DNA of 64,000 bases from an uncultured Oscillibacter sp. (GCA_910577405.1 CAJTMG010000003.1:90936-154935), one strand, 5' to 3'. Positions 34,257 to 43,084 are shown, numbered from the stretch's first letter. Program-made: numbers and translations. Notes: a model not told the origin generated them from the letters alone.

Positions 34257-34691
34257 TACGATGAAGCCGAATACTCCGGACTGACGGCGGATATCCGGGT
34301 CCCGGACATGGGCCAGAGTCAGGAAGCAATCGCAAAAGCCTGGGCAGACGCATACGAAGGGGCAAAGACAAAGGCAACCCCCGGAAGCGAAATCGCCTGC
34401 ACCTATGTCCGGAACGAGGAAATTGAAATCGAGCGGTTTGACGAACTGTCTCCGGAAGAACTGGACAGCTTCTATCCAGCGCACACAGCAGGACATGAGC
34501 GGTTTGGGTTCCAATACAAGACCGTGTTTGTCCCCGAAAACGACCGGGCGCGTTCTTGTCTGATGGCCGGGAATACAGGCGATTACGAGGGCGGCGATGC
34601 TCCGGAGGGCGCGTTGGAATACACCCGCCGCGGCTATATGTACAAAACCGGCGATTACTGGCGCTGTGATGAAATCGGAACGGGCTGGTAA
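34257..34691 (+). pseudogene. C-terminal remainder of the M56 protein after an in-frame TAG
   Basis: Immediately after the TAG at 34254-34256 the same frame stays open for 145 codons (YDEAEYSGLTADIRVPDMG onward) to TAA at 34691, before a strong terminator. Composition and codon use match the upstream gene. There is no ribosome site before the only internal ATG at 34308. The simplest reading is a single nonsense substitution in a gene of about 1276 codons. Sequencing error or readthrough are alternatives. If the stop is real, the sensor domain loses its last 145 residues. Confidence 0.75.
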
Positions 34692-34697
34692 CAAAAA

Positions 34698-34735
34698 AGA
34701 GGCGTACCTGTTTGTTTGGTACGTCTCTTTTTCTG
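34698..34735. terminator. Bidirectional terminator
   Basis: AGAGGCGTACC (34698-34708) pairs with GGTACGTCTCT (34718-34728), flanked by A-run and T-run. Confidence 0.85.
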
Positions 34736-34765
34736 TTCAGTTTTTCCGGCCGTCAGAAGCCACGA

Positions 34766-35176
34766 TTACAGGAACTTCTGCATACCGTCGGTGGCCATAG
34801 AGGGCTCAGCGCTGATGGCGACGGTGAACTTGATGCCGTTGCGCTCGCCGAAGGTGTCCAGCCAGCAGAGGAACTTTTCAGTCTCAGCGTCCACCTCGCG
34901 GCCCACCATTTTGCAGAGGTTGTCCACGAACACATGAGAGATGTCGTAGTTCCCGGCATAGAGACCGCTGATGAAGCCCCGGACCAGGTCGAAATTATTG
35001 AGCTTGTATTCCTGCGCGTCGATCAAACGGATATGGTAGTGGATGTCGTAGGTCATATTCTTGTCGGCCTCGATGCAGACCACGTTGCCCGGCTCGTCCT
35101 TCGCCGCGTTGTTAATCATTTCAATGAGCTGTTTGGTTTTTCCGGACCCCTTCATGCCCATGATCAGTCTAACCAT
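34766..35176 (-). CDS. Small P-loop ATP-binding protein, unknown function
   Basis: A 136-residue cytoplasmic protein. A Walker A motif opens it (IMGMKGSGKTKQLIEMI) and a plausible Walker B is SHVFVDNLCKM. It is too short for a motor ATPase and contains no helicase or kinase lid I can name. Codon use is strongly biased, as in a well expressed gene. AGGAG precedes the ATG and a promoter sits at 35230-35258, so it is monocistronic. Similar short P-loop proteins seem widespread in Clostridia, but I know no assigned role. Confidence 0.8.
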   Translation of the reverse strand: MVRLIMGMKGSGKTKQLIEMINNAAKDEPGNVVCIEADKNMTYDIHYHIRLIDAQEYKLNNFDLVRGFISGLYAGNYDISHVFVDNLCKMVGREVDAETEKFLCWLDTFGERNGIKFTVAISAEPSMATDGMQKFL

Positions 35177-35229
35177 AGCAAATCACTCCTGTCTTTTTAG
35201 AATTCCTCAATCAGAGAGTTTCTGCTTTC

Positions 35230-35258
35230 AGGATAGCACAGATTTGGAAAAAAAACAA
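35230..35258 (-). promoter_or_regulatory. Promoter of the P-loop protein gene
   Basis: On the minus strand TTGTTT, 17-base spacer, TATCCT. Confidence 0.55.
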
Positions 35259-35285
35259 TGCAAAAAAGGAAATTTACGAAATCCT

Positions 35286-36716
35286 TTACAACTGGCCTGC
35301 CGACGGCCTGTGTTCCGGACCCCGCAGGCGCGTCAGAAGTCCTGAAAGCTCTTTGTGATACGTCTCCAGAGCGCCGCAGTCCTGAGGGTCCACATCCAGA
35401 AGCCCCGCTGACAGTCCGCAGGCGAACTGAAAGAAGCACAGCAGTTCCCCCAAGGTTCTGGCGTTATCCGCGGCCTGATTTTCTGGGGGCTCCGGAGGCT
35501 CTGCCCTTCCCTGCCCGGCGCTGATGGTTCCGGCGGTCAGCGTTCCGGCTCCCGACTGCCCGGCAAGCAGCATTTTGGCCCCTGTCTGACCAGCGGCGCG
35601 GACGGTACGGGCGTTTCCTGCGGCCACCAGCCCGTTCCCGGACGCCTGGGCCTCCCGACGGGCCGCCTGCTGACTCCGGGCCGTAATCCGAAGACAGGGC
35701 ACCCCGGCGCGGCTGTGGGCTGTCAGCAGGGCTTCCTCCGACTTCTCCCGCAGAAAATCCAGCTCGCTTTCCGGAAGAAACGCGGGACCGGCAGTCTTTT
35801 TTCTTCCATAGGGCGTTTCCAGCGGTCCCCCAAACTGCAAGACCGTCTCGAACATCATCCGGCGGCCCTCTTGCAGGTACTGGCCCAGTCCCCAGGGTCC
35901 CGCAGCCGCCTTTGCCGCAACCGGAAGCAGACCCTTGCCGTCCTTCCCCTCCGCCCCCGCGAACAGCGCCTGCCACCAGTCCAGCACTCCCTCCATATCC
36001 GGGTCACGGCTGGAGAGGACCTCGACAGTCCGGCCCCGGCGGTAAAGCTCGTAGCGCAGGGCCGCGTAACGCCAGGCGGGATTCTCAAAGGAGGCTTCCC
36101 GGCACCGGGAGAGCATATCCGACGCGCCTTGAAGCAGGGATTCGATACCGGCGCCGGCAGCAGCGGCAGGCAGAAGTCCCGCGGCAGTCAGGATGTCGAA
36201 GCGTCCCGCAGCCGGAACCGGAAGAATCTCCCAGCCCTGGGACCGCGCCACATTCATCAGCGAAGTGCCCTCCACAGCGGCGGCGGCTACCTGACAGGCG
36301 GGGCCTCTTGGATTCCGGGCGGCCAGCGCGTCCAACAGGAGACGCAGGAAGGCCGCCGTCCCAGGGTCCCGGAGAGGCCCGAAGACAAAGACGGATACCG
36401 GAAGGCCGTCGGTCTGAGCCAGCACCTCCCGCAGAGCGGCAGAGACAGGTTCCGGGAAAAACAAGCGAAACTCACCGCCGCTGCAAAGCCGTCCCGCCAC
36501 AGCCCTTGCCCCCAAACCGCCGTCCCCGACCGCAATCAGCGCCCCGGACCCGGCCCGAAGACGCGCTCCCACCGCCCGCAGCAGCTCCGGACACGTCTCC
36601 TGCCAGCCCGCCGCCTCCTCCGCCCGGCCCTGCACCCGTAGCAGTCTTGGACCCAGCGCCGCTTCATAGGGCATGGGCAGGTAACGCCGCAGCTCATAGC
36701 TTTCTACTTCTACCAT
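35286..36716 (-). CDS. Degenerate glucose-6-phosphate isomerase homologue
   Basis: A 476-residue protein with clear end-to-end resemblance to Firmicute Pgi. Matching parts are GRFDILTAAGLLP (about 171-183), LFAGAEGKDGKG (251-262), GQYLQEGRRMMFETV (278-292, with the catalytic Glu), the AHSRAGVP stretch (the catalytic His) and LGELLCFFQFACG near the end. However, the phosphate-binding SKSGTT is replaced by the VFVFGPLRDPG stretch. In the final signature, where Pgi has DQPGVExxK, this protein has DCGALETYH, so the catalytic Lys is His (about 454). An Ala/Gly-rich insertion precedes the last helix. Isomerase activity is doubtful. The start at 36716 follows GGGAGG by about 12 bases. Confidence 0.8.
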   Translation of the reverse strand: MVEVESYELRRYLPMPYEAALGPRLLRVQGRAEEAAGWQETCPELLRAVGARLRAGSGALIAVGDGGLGARAVAGRLCSGGEFRLFFPEPVSAALREVLAQTDGLPVSVFVFGPLRDPGTAAFLRLLLDALAARNPRGPACQVAAAAVEGTSLMNVARSQGWEILPVPAAGRFDILTAAGLLPAAAAGAGIESLLQGASDMLSRCREASFENPAWRYAALRYELYRRGRTVEVLSSRDPDMEGVLDWWQALFAGAEGKDGKGLLPVAAKAAAGPWGLGQYLQEGRRMMFETVLQFGGPLETPYGRKKTAGPAFLPESELDFLREKSEEALLTAHSRAGVPCLRITARSQQAARREAQASGNGLVAAGNARTVRAAGQTGAKMLLAGQSGAGTLTAGTISAGQGRAEPPEPPENQAADNARTLGELLCFFQFACGLSAGLLDVDPQDCGALETYHKELSGLLTRLRGPEHRPSAGQL

Positions 36717-36850
36717 CTTATGTACGTCCTCCCTTGCTCCGCAATTGCCCCTATGATACCATCCCAAAGGCGCGAAACCTGTCTGAACGGCGGCAGTACA
36801 AATGTGCAGGCCAGACATCCAGGGCGGTTTGCAGGCAGACTGTCAGAGAT

Positions 36851-37972
36851 TCAGGCCGACAGGAACGCGGTCCGGAAGAGATGCAGGAACATTTGACCGT
36901 AGGTCACACGGGGTACGTCCTCCCCTGCCAGAATGGGGATTTCCGCCACAACTTCCTCCCCGGAGGTCACTGTCAGAATCCCCAGCTGGTCCCCCTTGGC
37001 TACTGGCGCGGCGGCCTGGTCCGTCAGCTCTATGGACTGGTTCAGATTCCCAGCCTTGGCCTTTTCCAGAAGCAGCGCGCCGCCTTCGGCCAGTACAGGC
37101 TGAACGGTAGCCTGCGCGCCCAGCTCCACGGGAACCGGCGGCAGAGGCGCGTCCAGGGTGATCTTCCGCAGCGCGTAGGACGCGAAGCCGTGGGTCAGAA
37201 GGGCCTGAGCGTCCTCAAAGCGTTTGGCGGAGGTGGGGTCCTTCATCACAACGGCAATCAGCTCCATGCCGTCCCGTTCCGCGGTGCCGGAGAGACAATA
37301 GAGGGCGCTGGCGGTGAATCCGGTTTTCAGACCCGTCGCGCCGTCGTAGAAGCGAATCAGCCGGTTGGTGTTCACAAGCTGGGATGCCCCGCCGCGCAGG
37401 GAGTCCATCCAAATGGTGGTGTACTGCCGGATATCGGGATGGTGCAGAATCAGTTCCCGGCTCATCAGGGCAATGTCGTGGGCGGAGGTCAGGTGTCCCG
37501 CCGCAGGTAAGCCCGTGGCGTTGCAGAAGGTGGTGTCGTTCATCCCCAATTCCTGAGCCTTGGCGTTCATCTTCTCCACAAAGGCTTCCTCACTCCCCGC
37601 TACCGCTTCCGCAAGGGCTACCGCGCAGTCATTGGCCGAGACTACACAGACCGCCTTCAACATATCGCTGACGCTGAGCTGTTCGTTTTCCTTCAGCCAA
37701 ATCTGCGAGCCGCCCATGGAGCACGCGTGGGCCGACGCTGTAACCAGATCGTCATAGCTGAGCTGCCCGCTGTCCACCGCCTCCATGGTCAGCAGCAGCG
37801 TCATGATCTTCGTCACGCTGGCAGGCTCCATCCGAGCGTGTTCGTCCTTGGCGTACAGAATCGTTCCTGTCTCCTTCTCCATCAGTATAGCCGACGGCGC
37901 CGTTACCTCTACCGCCCCCGCGCTGGCCGTCAGAAGCATTACCGCGCTCAAAAACGCTATCACCTTTTTCAT
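36851..37972 (-). CDS. D-alanyl-D-alanine carboxypeptidase (DacF type)
   Basis: A 373-residue exported penicillin-binding protein of peptidase family S11 that trims the terminal D-Ala of peptidoglycan side chains. The signal peptide is VIAFLSAVMLLTASAGA. The three active-site motifs are present: SVTK (SxxK) in EPASVTKIMTLL, SAN in CVVSANDCAVAL and KTG in ATGLKTGFTASA. The C-terminal domain (about 260-355) is followed by a weak membrane-associating tail (MFLHLFRTAFLS). GGGGG precedes the ATG. It lies alone between the Pgi-like gene and a divergent Imm51-like gene. Confidence 0.95.
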   Translation of the reverse strand: MKKVIAFLSAVMLLTASAGAVEVTAPSAILMEKETGTILYAKDEHARMEPASVTKIMTLLLTMEAVDSGQLSYDDLVTASAHACSMGGSQIWLKENEQLSVSDMLKAVCVVSANDCAVALAEAVAGSEEAFVEKMNAKAQELGMNDTTFCNATGLPAAGHLTSAHDIALMSRELILHHPDIRQYTTIWMDSLRGGASQLVNTNRLIRFYDGATGLKTGFTASALYCLSGTAERDGMELIAVVMKDPTSAKRFEDAQALLTHGFASYALRKITLDAPLPPVPVELGAQATVQPVLAEGGALLLEKAKAGNLNQSIELTDQAAAPVAKGDQLGILTVTSGEEVVAEIPILAGEDVPRVTYGQMFLHLFRTAFLSA

Positions 37973-38091
37973 CGTATGCCCCCTTTTTTATGCTGTCCTA
38001 TCCTATGTGGACCTGTGGACATTCATGACAGGCTGAATCCGACAATCCGGCGAATATTTTTTCTTTTTATAAAATATCCGTTTAATTGCTA

Positions 38092-38120
38092 TGGACTTTT
38101 CCGCCCTCCTATGGTATCCT
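38092..38120 (+). promoter_or_regulatory. Candidate promoter of the Imm51-like gene
   Basis: TGGACT, 17-base spacer, TATCCT: a weak match, but in the right place. Confidence 0.35.
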
Positions 38121-38149
38121 TTTTTTATCAGAACAGGAGGTTTCACAAT

Positions 38150-38509
38150 ATGGCGGATTACGTAAAAACCCATGAAGACGAAAGATATCTCGCGGTATGG
38201 TTCTACAATGAAGACGAGAAGCCCCTTGCCATCGGAGAAAAGATGTACGCCCTGAACCCGGACGCCTACATGAACGGCTATAACTGGGAGGCTCTTTTCA
38301 ACTACTATCTTGGAAAGCACGCGCCGGAGCTCCTGGAGGGCCTGGACAGCGATCCGGAAGCGGGTTCCTACGCGGCCTACTACAAGCCGTCGGAGGAAAA
38401 CCGGAAGAAAATGGAGAAATTCGCGGAAATCATCACCTATCTGATCGAAAACGAGGACGTGCTCTATCGCCTGGTTCAGGAAGAGGGCTGCGAAATCGAG
38501 TGGGACTGA
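38150..38509 (+). CDS. Imm51-like immunity-family protein
   Basis: A 119-residue acidic cytoplasmic protein starting at ATG 38150 after CAGGAGG. The segment NPDAYMNGYNWEALFNYYL followed by GLDSDPEAGSYAAYY resembles the Imm51 family, which contains proteins proposed to neutralise polymorphic toxins. No toxin, secretion or WXG100 gene is adjacent, so it is either an orphan immunity protein or a housekeeping relative. Family assignment is from memory of the pattern and moderately confident; the role is inference. Confidence 0.65.
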   Translation: MADYVKTHEDERYLAVWFYNEDEKPLAIGEKMYALNPDAYMNGYNWEALFNYYLGKHAPELLEGLDSDPEAGSYAAYYKPSEENRKKMEKFAEIITYLIENEDVLYRLVQEEGCEIEWD

Positions 38510-38556
38510 CGGCGTTTGTCCTAAATCGGATTGTCAATTTTCAGCTCTTTTGTCCC

Positions 38557-38585
38557 TTGCCAACCGTCCGATGGGATGTTAGAAT
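38557..38585 (+). promoter_or_regulatory. Promoter of the YgjV-like gene
   Basis: TTGCCA, 17-base spacer, TAGAAT. Confidence 0.65.
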
Positions 38586-38628
38586 GGAGATATTCCGAAA
38601 TCGGACAGATTAAAACAGGGGGCGGAGC

Positions 38629-39168
38629 ATGAACGAATGGATTGTACAGGGGATCGGCTTTCTGGGGGTGGCGTTTTTCGCGCTGTCCTATCAGGTGAAG
38701 TCCAACCGGAAGCTGTTTTTATGCCAGGCCATCGGGTCGGGACTGTTCGCGCTGCAATTCTTCCTTCTGGGAGCCGTCAGCGGCGCCTACAGCCTGCTTC
38801 TGAATATCTTCCGGGGCCTGCTGCTGATGCGCTACAACGACTGGCCTTGGGTCCGCTGGAAGGGGCTGGCGGCGCTGTTCTGCGGTCTCCATGGTCTGAT
38901 TACCTGCCTTACCTGGGCCGGTCCCATCAGTCTGCTCTCCTTTACGGCAGCGGCGGTCAGTACCCTGGGGCAGTGGCAGAACAACGCAAAGACCATCCGG
39001 CTGGCCAATCTCTTCTGCGCCTCCCCCTGCTGGCTGGCGTATGATATCCTCGTGCATTCCTGGGGCGGTATCTTAAGCGAGTCCATCGCCATCTTTTCCG
39101 TGCTGCTTTCTGTTTTCCGCTTCGGCTGGTCCGCCCTCGGTGACCCTGATTCGGATTTTCAGAAATAA
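38629..39168 (+). CDS. YgjV-family inner membrane protein
   Basis: A 179-residue membrane protein with about five or six hydrophobic helices. It shows the YgjV pattern: ALSYQVKSNRKLFLCQAIGS in the first part, SAYSLLLNIFRGLLL-like second part and STLGQWQNNAKTIRLANLF, then ASPCWLAYDILVHSWGG. The function of the family is not established. ATG 38629 lies after GGGGGCGG. It has its own promoter and terminator. Confidence 0.85.
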   Translation: MNEWIVQGIGFLGVAFFALSYQVKSNRKLFLCQAIGSGLFALQFFLLGAVSGAYSLLLNIFRGLLLMRYNDWPWVRWKGLAALFCGLHGLITCLTWAGPISLLSFTAAAVSTLGQWQNNAKTIRLANLFCASPCWLAYDILVHSWGGILSESIAIFSVLLSVFRFGWSALGDPDSDFQK

Positions 39169-39189
39169 CGGCTGTTTCTGCGCAAAAAT

Positions 39190-39229
39190 ACCCCGAAGAG
39201 CCTGTTTTCGACTCTCCGGGGTGCTTTTA
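39190..39229 (+). terminator. Terminator of the YgjV-like gene
   Basis: CCCCGAAGAG (39191-39200) pairs with CTCTCCGGGG (39212-39221, one mismatch), then CTTTTAT. Confidence 0.75.
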
Positions 39230-39244
39230 TGTAGTTTTTTGGCC

Positions 39245-40633
39245 TTACTTGCTCAAAGCCTCGTCAATGGCCTTGGCAGCAGTCTTGCCCGCGCCCATAG
39301 CCAGAATGACAGTTGCCGCGCCGGTCACAGCGTCACCGCCGGCGTAGACCTTCTCACGGGAGGTCAGGCCGTCCTCGTTGACCACAATGCCGCCCTTCCG
39401 GTTGATCTCAAGCCCCTTGGTGGTGGACTTGATCAGCGGGTTGGGACTGGTGCCCAGGGACATAATCACGCAGTCCACATCAATCTCGAACTCACTGCCG
39501 GGAACCTCGATGGGCCGGCGGCGTCCGGAGGCGTCAGGTTCGCCCAGTTCCATGCGGATGCAGCGGATCTTGTTCACGTCGTCGTTTTCGTCGGCGTTAA
39601 TCTCCACGGGATTGCAGAGGGTCTTGAAGATGATGCCCTCTTCCTCGGCGTGCTCCACCTCTTCCTTACGGGCGGGCAGTTCTTCCATGCCCCGGCGGTA
39701 AACGATGTACACCTCGGCTCCCAGACGCTTGGCGCAGCGGGCAGCGTCCATGGCCACGTTGCCGCCGCCGACTACCGCCACCTTCTTCGGACGCTGAATC
39801 GGCGTATCGGAATCAGGCAGGTAGGCTTTCATCAGATTGATTCGGGTCAGGAACTCGTTGGCAGAGTACACGCCGCGGTAGTTGATGCCCGGGATATCCA
39901 TAAACATCGGCAGGCCCGCGCCGGAACCGATGAACACCGCTTCAAAGCCCTGCTCCTCCATCAGCTCGTCAATGGAGATGGTACGGCCAACCACGGTATC
40001 CGTCGCAATCGTCACGCCCATCGCTTTCAGGCCGTCCACTTCCTTCTGCACGATGGCCTTGGGCAGACGGAATTCGGGGATGCCGTAGACCAGCACGCCG
40101 CCGGCCAGATGCAGAGCCTCGAACACGGTCACGTCATAGCCCTTCCGTGCCAGGTCGCCAGCGCAGGTCAGACCAGCAGGGCCGGAACCCACGACAGCCA
40201 CCCGATGCCCATTGGAGACCGGCTTCTCAGGCGCGGCGGAAGTATGGGCGTTATGCCAGTCAGCCACAAAACGCTCCAGACGGCCAATACCCACAGGATC
40301 GCCCTTCTTGCCCCGGACGCAGTATTTCTCGCACTGGCTCTCCTGGGGGCATACCCGGCCGCAGACGGCAGGCAGGGCGGAGGTATTGGAGATAATCTGA
40401 TAGGCTTCCTCGAACTCCCCGGCGGCCACCTTCTCGATAAACTCGGGAATGTGGACCATCACGGGACAGCCCTGCATACAAGGCTTGTTCTTGCAGTTCA
40501 GGCAGCGCTTGGCTTCATCCAGAGCCTGCTCCTCAGTGTAGCCCAAGGCGACCTCCTGGAAATTCTTATTCCGCACATTGGGGTCCTGAGAGGGCATGGG
40601 GTTCTTTGTTAACGACATATTTGCCTTGGCCAT
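39245..40633 (-). CDS. nfnB: NfnB: large subunit of NADH-dependent ferredoxin:NADP+ oxidoreductase (GltD/GltA-like)
   Basis: A 462-residue flavoprotein of the glutamate synthase small-subunit type. The N-terminus has cysteine clusters for two [4Fe-4S] centres (CLNCKNKPCMQGCP, then CGRVCPQESQCEKYC). Two dinucleotide-binding folds follow: VAVVGSGPAGLTCAGDLA for FAD, and VAVVGGGNVAMDAARCA for NADPH, with the GGDAVTGAATVILAMG flavin motif near the end. It is encoded one base after the small FNR-like subunit. That pairing, with no glutamate synthase large subunit nearby, identifies an Nfn complex, which uses flavin-based electron bifurcation to link NADPH, NADH and ferredoxin. AAGGAGG sits inside the upstream gene's end. 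Confidence 0.92.
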   Translation of the reverse strand: MAKANMSLTKNPMPSQDPNVRNKNFQEVALGYTEEQALDEAKRCLNCKNKPCMQGCPVMVHIPEFIEKVAAGEFEEAYQIISNTSALPAVCGRVCPQESQCEKYCVRGKKGDPVGIGRLERFVADWHNAHTSAAPEKPVSNGHRVAVVGSGPAGLTCAGDLARKGYDVTVFEALHLAGGVLVYGIPEFRLPKAIVQKEVDGLKAMGVTIATDTVVGRTISIDELMEEQGFEAVFIGSGAGLPMFMDIPGINYRGVYSANEFLTRINLMKAYLPDSDTPIQRPKKVAVVGGGNVAMDAARCAKRLGAEVYIVYRRGMEELPARKEEVEHAEEEGIIFKTLCNPVEINADENDDVNKIRCIRMELGEPDASGRRRPIEVPGSEFEIDVDCVIMSLGTSPNPLIKSTTKGLEINRKGGIVVNEDGLTSREKVYAGGDAVTGAATVILAMGAGKTAAKAIDEALSK

Positions 40634-40634
40634 A

Positions 40635-41477
40635 TCACTGGGCCTCCTTCTTGAACAGGTTGCAGGCTTCTTCGTATTTATGCTTCTCGAAGTCCATATA
40701 CATCTGATTCCGCTTCACGGCCAGGTCCCAGTCTACCTGATGACCGTCGAAATCCGGGCCGTCCACGCAGGCGAACTTCATCTGGCCGCCCACGCTCAGA
40801 CGGCAGCCGCCGCACATCCCGGTACCGTCGATCATGATGGGGCTCATGGACACGGTGGTGGGGATGCCGTAGGGCTTGGTGGTCAGGGAGACGAACTTCA
40901 TCATGACCATGGGTCCGATAGCGAAAACCTCGTCATACTGGTTTCCCTCTTCAATCAGGTCTTTCAGGGCGTCCGTCACCAAGCCCTTCCGGCCATAGGA
41001 ACCGTCGTCGGTGCAGACGATCAGTTTATCGCTGGACTTTTTGAAATCCTCCTCAAGAATGACCAGATCCTGATTCTTGAAGCCTACCACGGCATGGACT
41101 TCCGCGCCGTCGTCATGGAACTTCTTCAGCACAGGGTACGCGATCGCACAGCCCACGCCGCCGCCTACCACGCAGACTTTCTTCTTGCCCTCGGTCTCGG
41201 TAGCTTTGCCAAGGGGACCCACGAAGTCCTGGAGGCAGTCGCCCTCATTCAGGTGGGTAAGCTTTTCGGTTGTCGCGCCGATGGTCTGGACAATGATGGT
41301 AACGGTACCCTTCTCGGGGTCGTAGGCGTTGATGGTGATGGGGATACGCTCGCCCTTCTCATCCACGCGGAGGATGATAAACTGACCGGGCTGAGCCTTC
41401 TTAGCAATCAGCGGGGCCTCGATCTCATACAGCGTGACGGTGGGTCGGAGGGCTTCCTTTCTAACGATGCGATACAT
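40635..41477 (-). CDS. nfnA: NfnA: small FNR-like subunit of the Nfn complex
   Basis: A 280-residue ferredoxin-NADP reductase-like protein. An N-terminal FAD domain (GQFIILRVDEKGERIPITI) is followed by an NAD-binding domain (VCVVGGGVGCAIAYPVLK) and a C-terminal [2Fe-2S] cluster motif (GTGMCGGCRLSV, then KFACVDGPDFDGH). These are the features of NfnA/SudA-type subunits. The start at 41477 follows AAGGAAG; a longer frame runs back into the promoter. It forms an operon with nfnB. The complex is cytoplasmic and central to redox balance in anaerobes. Confidence 0.92.
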   Translation of the reverse strand: MYRIVRKEALRPTVTLYEIEAPLIAKKAQPGQFIILRVDEKGERIPITINAYDPEKGTVTIIVQTIGATTEKLTHLNEGDCLQDFVGPLGKATETEGKKKVCVVGGGVGCAIAYPVLKKFHDDGAEVHAVVGFKNQDLVILEEDFKKSSDKLIVCTDDGSYGRKGLVTDALKDLIEEGNQYDEVFAIGPMVMMKFVSLTTKPYGIPTTVSMSPIMIDGTGMCGGCRLSVGGQMKFACVDGPDFDGHQVDWDLAVKRNQMYMDFEKHKYEEACNLFKKEAQ

Positions 41478-41553
41478 AAACTTCCTTCTTTCCCTTTCCC
41501 AAATTGATATCAGACGTTGGTGTCCTGGTGCCTGCCATTGACACATTGTCTCT

Positions 41554-41582
41554 ATTTTAACATACCCTTCTGTCCGCGTCAA
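41554..41582 (-). promoter_or_regulatory. Promoter of nfnAB
   Basis: On the minus strand TTGACG, 17-base spacer, TAAAAT. Confidence 0.65.
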
Positions 41583-41689
41583 TCAGTTTCTGCACTTTTC
41601 TAAAAAATGCCGCGAAGCTGATAAAAGTTATTTCCTTTTCTGTTTGTTTTTTAAGAAAGGAGAAGAAGAGCCGCAGTGAAGGCAGGCAG

Positions 41690-42736
41690 TTACCGGACGG
41701 AGAAGCGGAAAACAGTGCAATGATGATAGGTATCCCCAGCCCGCAGGACGGCGGAGGGGAAGCGGTCATGATGAGGCGCGTCGGGGAAGATCTGGCTTTC
41801 GAGGCAGAAGCCCCAGCGTTTGTCGTAGGGCGCGCCGTTCTTTCCGGCAGGACTTCCGGGGAGGTAGTTGCCGGCGTAGAACTGGACGGCGGGCAGGGTC
41901 GTCAGGACCTCCAATTCAATGCCGCTTTCGGGGCTGTAGGCTTTCGCGGCAGTACGAAGGGAGCCGTCCGCGCCTGTGAGAACCCAGTTATGGTCATAGC
42001 CTCCCGCCATGGTGAGCTGCTCAAAGGGTGCGTCGATGTCCGCGCCGATGGCCTTGGGCTGCCGGAGGTCCATTGGGGTGCCGTCCACGGGAGCCAGCTC
42101 GCCGGTGGGGATGGACCCGGCATCTGTAGGCGTGTAGGCGCCGGCAAAAATCTGAATGGTCTGATCCAGCACCGGACCGCTGTCATGACCGGAGAGATTG
42201 AAATAGGCGTGATTGGTGAGATTGCAGAGGGTGTCCTTGTCGGACCGGGCCTGATAGTCGATGGACAGGCCGGTTTCGCTCAGCGTGTAGACCACCCGGA
42301 CGGTCAGGGTGCCGGGATAGTTCTCCTGTCCGTCGGGGCTGACAAGGGAGAGGGTCAGGCTGTCCGCGGAGGCGTCTTCCACGGTCCAGACCTGTTTATC
42401 AAAGCCGCAGGGTCCGCCGTGGAGATGGTTCGGGCCGTCGTTTTTCGCAAGCTGGTACATTTTTCCGCCAAGCTGGAAGGCCGCGCCGCCGATTCTGTTG
42501 GCAAAGCGTCCGATCAGCGCGCCCATAAACTTGTCCTGGGCCTCGTAAGCCGCCATATTGTCATAACCAAGAAGCACGTCCACGATTTTCCCATCCCGGT
42601 CCGGCGCCCGGAAGCTCCGCAGCGCGCCGCCGTAGGTGAGAATATCGCAGGAGAGCCGCCCTGACTGGAGCGTGTATTGGTCCACAGGCTTGCCGCTGCT
42701 GGTGACGCCAAAGGGGATTTTTGTTACTTCTGCCAT
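41690..42736 (-). CDS. galM: Aldose 1-epimerase (galactose mutarotase)
   Basis: A 348-residue mutarotase that interconverts alpha and beta anomers of hexoses. Active-site segments are GRFANRIGGAAFQLGG, the histidine in NHLHGGPCGFDKQVW, NLTNHAYFNLSGH with the catalytic His, and the C-terminal Glu region (GFCLESQIFPDAPHH). The start at 42736 is chosen from the family N-terminus (TLQSGRLSCDILTYGGAL) and because the promoter at 42798-42826 excludes the longer frame. It is not in a sugar operon here. Confidence 0.95.
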   Translation of the reverse strand: MAEVTKIPFGVTSSGKPVDQYTLQSGRLSCDILTYGGALRSFRAPDRDGKIVDVLLGYDNMAAYEAQDKFMGALIGRFANRIGGAAFQLGGKMYQLAKNDGPNHLHGGPCGFDKQVWTVEDASADSLTLSLVSPDGQENYPGTLTVRVVYTLSETGLSIDYQARSDKDTLCNLTNHAYFNLSGHDSGPVLDQTIQIFAGAYTPTDAGSIPTGELAPVDGTPMDLRQPKAIGADIDAPFEQLTMAGGYDHNWVLTGADGSLRTAAKAYSPESGIELEVLTTLPAVQFYAGNYLPGSPAGKNGAPYDKRWGFCLESQIFPDAPHHDRFPSAVLRAGDTYHHCTVFRFSVR

Positions 42737-42797
42737 ATGATACCTGCCCTTTCTGTGAAATCTGCCATACACTGGCATACCCAGTTGTTTCTCTATC

Positions 42798-42826
42798 AGG
42801 ATAACACGCAATTGCATCCAGGTCAA
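42798..42826 (-). promoter_or_regulatory. Promoter of galM
   Basis: On the minus strand TTGACC, 17-base spacer, TATCCT. The stretch from here to the rimM promoter at 43018 shows no gene. Confidence 0.6.
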
Positions 42827-43017
42827 ATCATTTCTTGTCCGAACACACACAAAATTCCAGGTCAAAATTATCAAAAAGTACCAGCGCATTGAAAACTTCC
42901 TGATTTTCCGCGTTTTTGAGGAAATGGGAAATCTATTCAGTCTGCCGGGGGATTTGCGGAAGCCCTCCGAGAAAAACAGTTCTTTTGTAAGACCGGTTCT
43001 TCCCTTCGAATTCGAGC

Positions 43018-43046
43018 TTGTTTTGTCGGAGGGAACATGGTATACT
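43018..43046 (+). promoter_or_regulatory. Promoter of rimM-trmD
   Basis: TTGTTT, 17-base spacer, TATACT. It overlaps the longer rimM frame beginning at 43037, which supports the start at 43085. Confidence 0.6.
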
Positions 43047-43084
43047 TTCAAGGAAAATCAAGAATCGAAAAGGAGAAAGCGCAA

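Noticed and set aside
39140..40612. Plus-strand frame of 490 codons opposite nfnB
   Set aside because: Antisense shadow of a well-supported gene; no ribosome site or family match.
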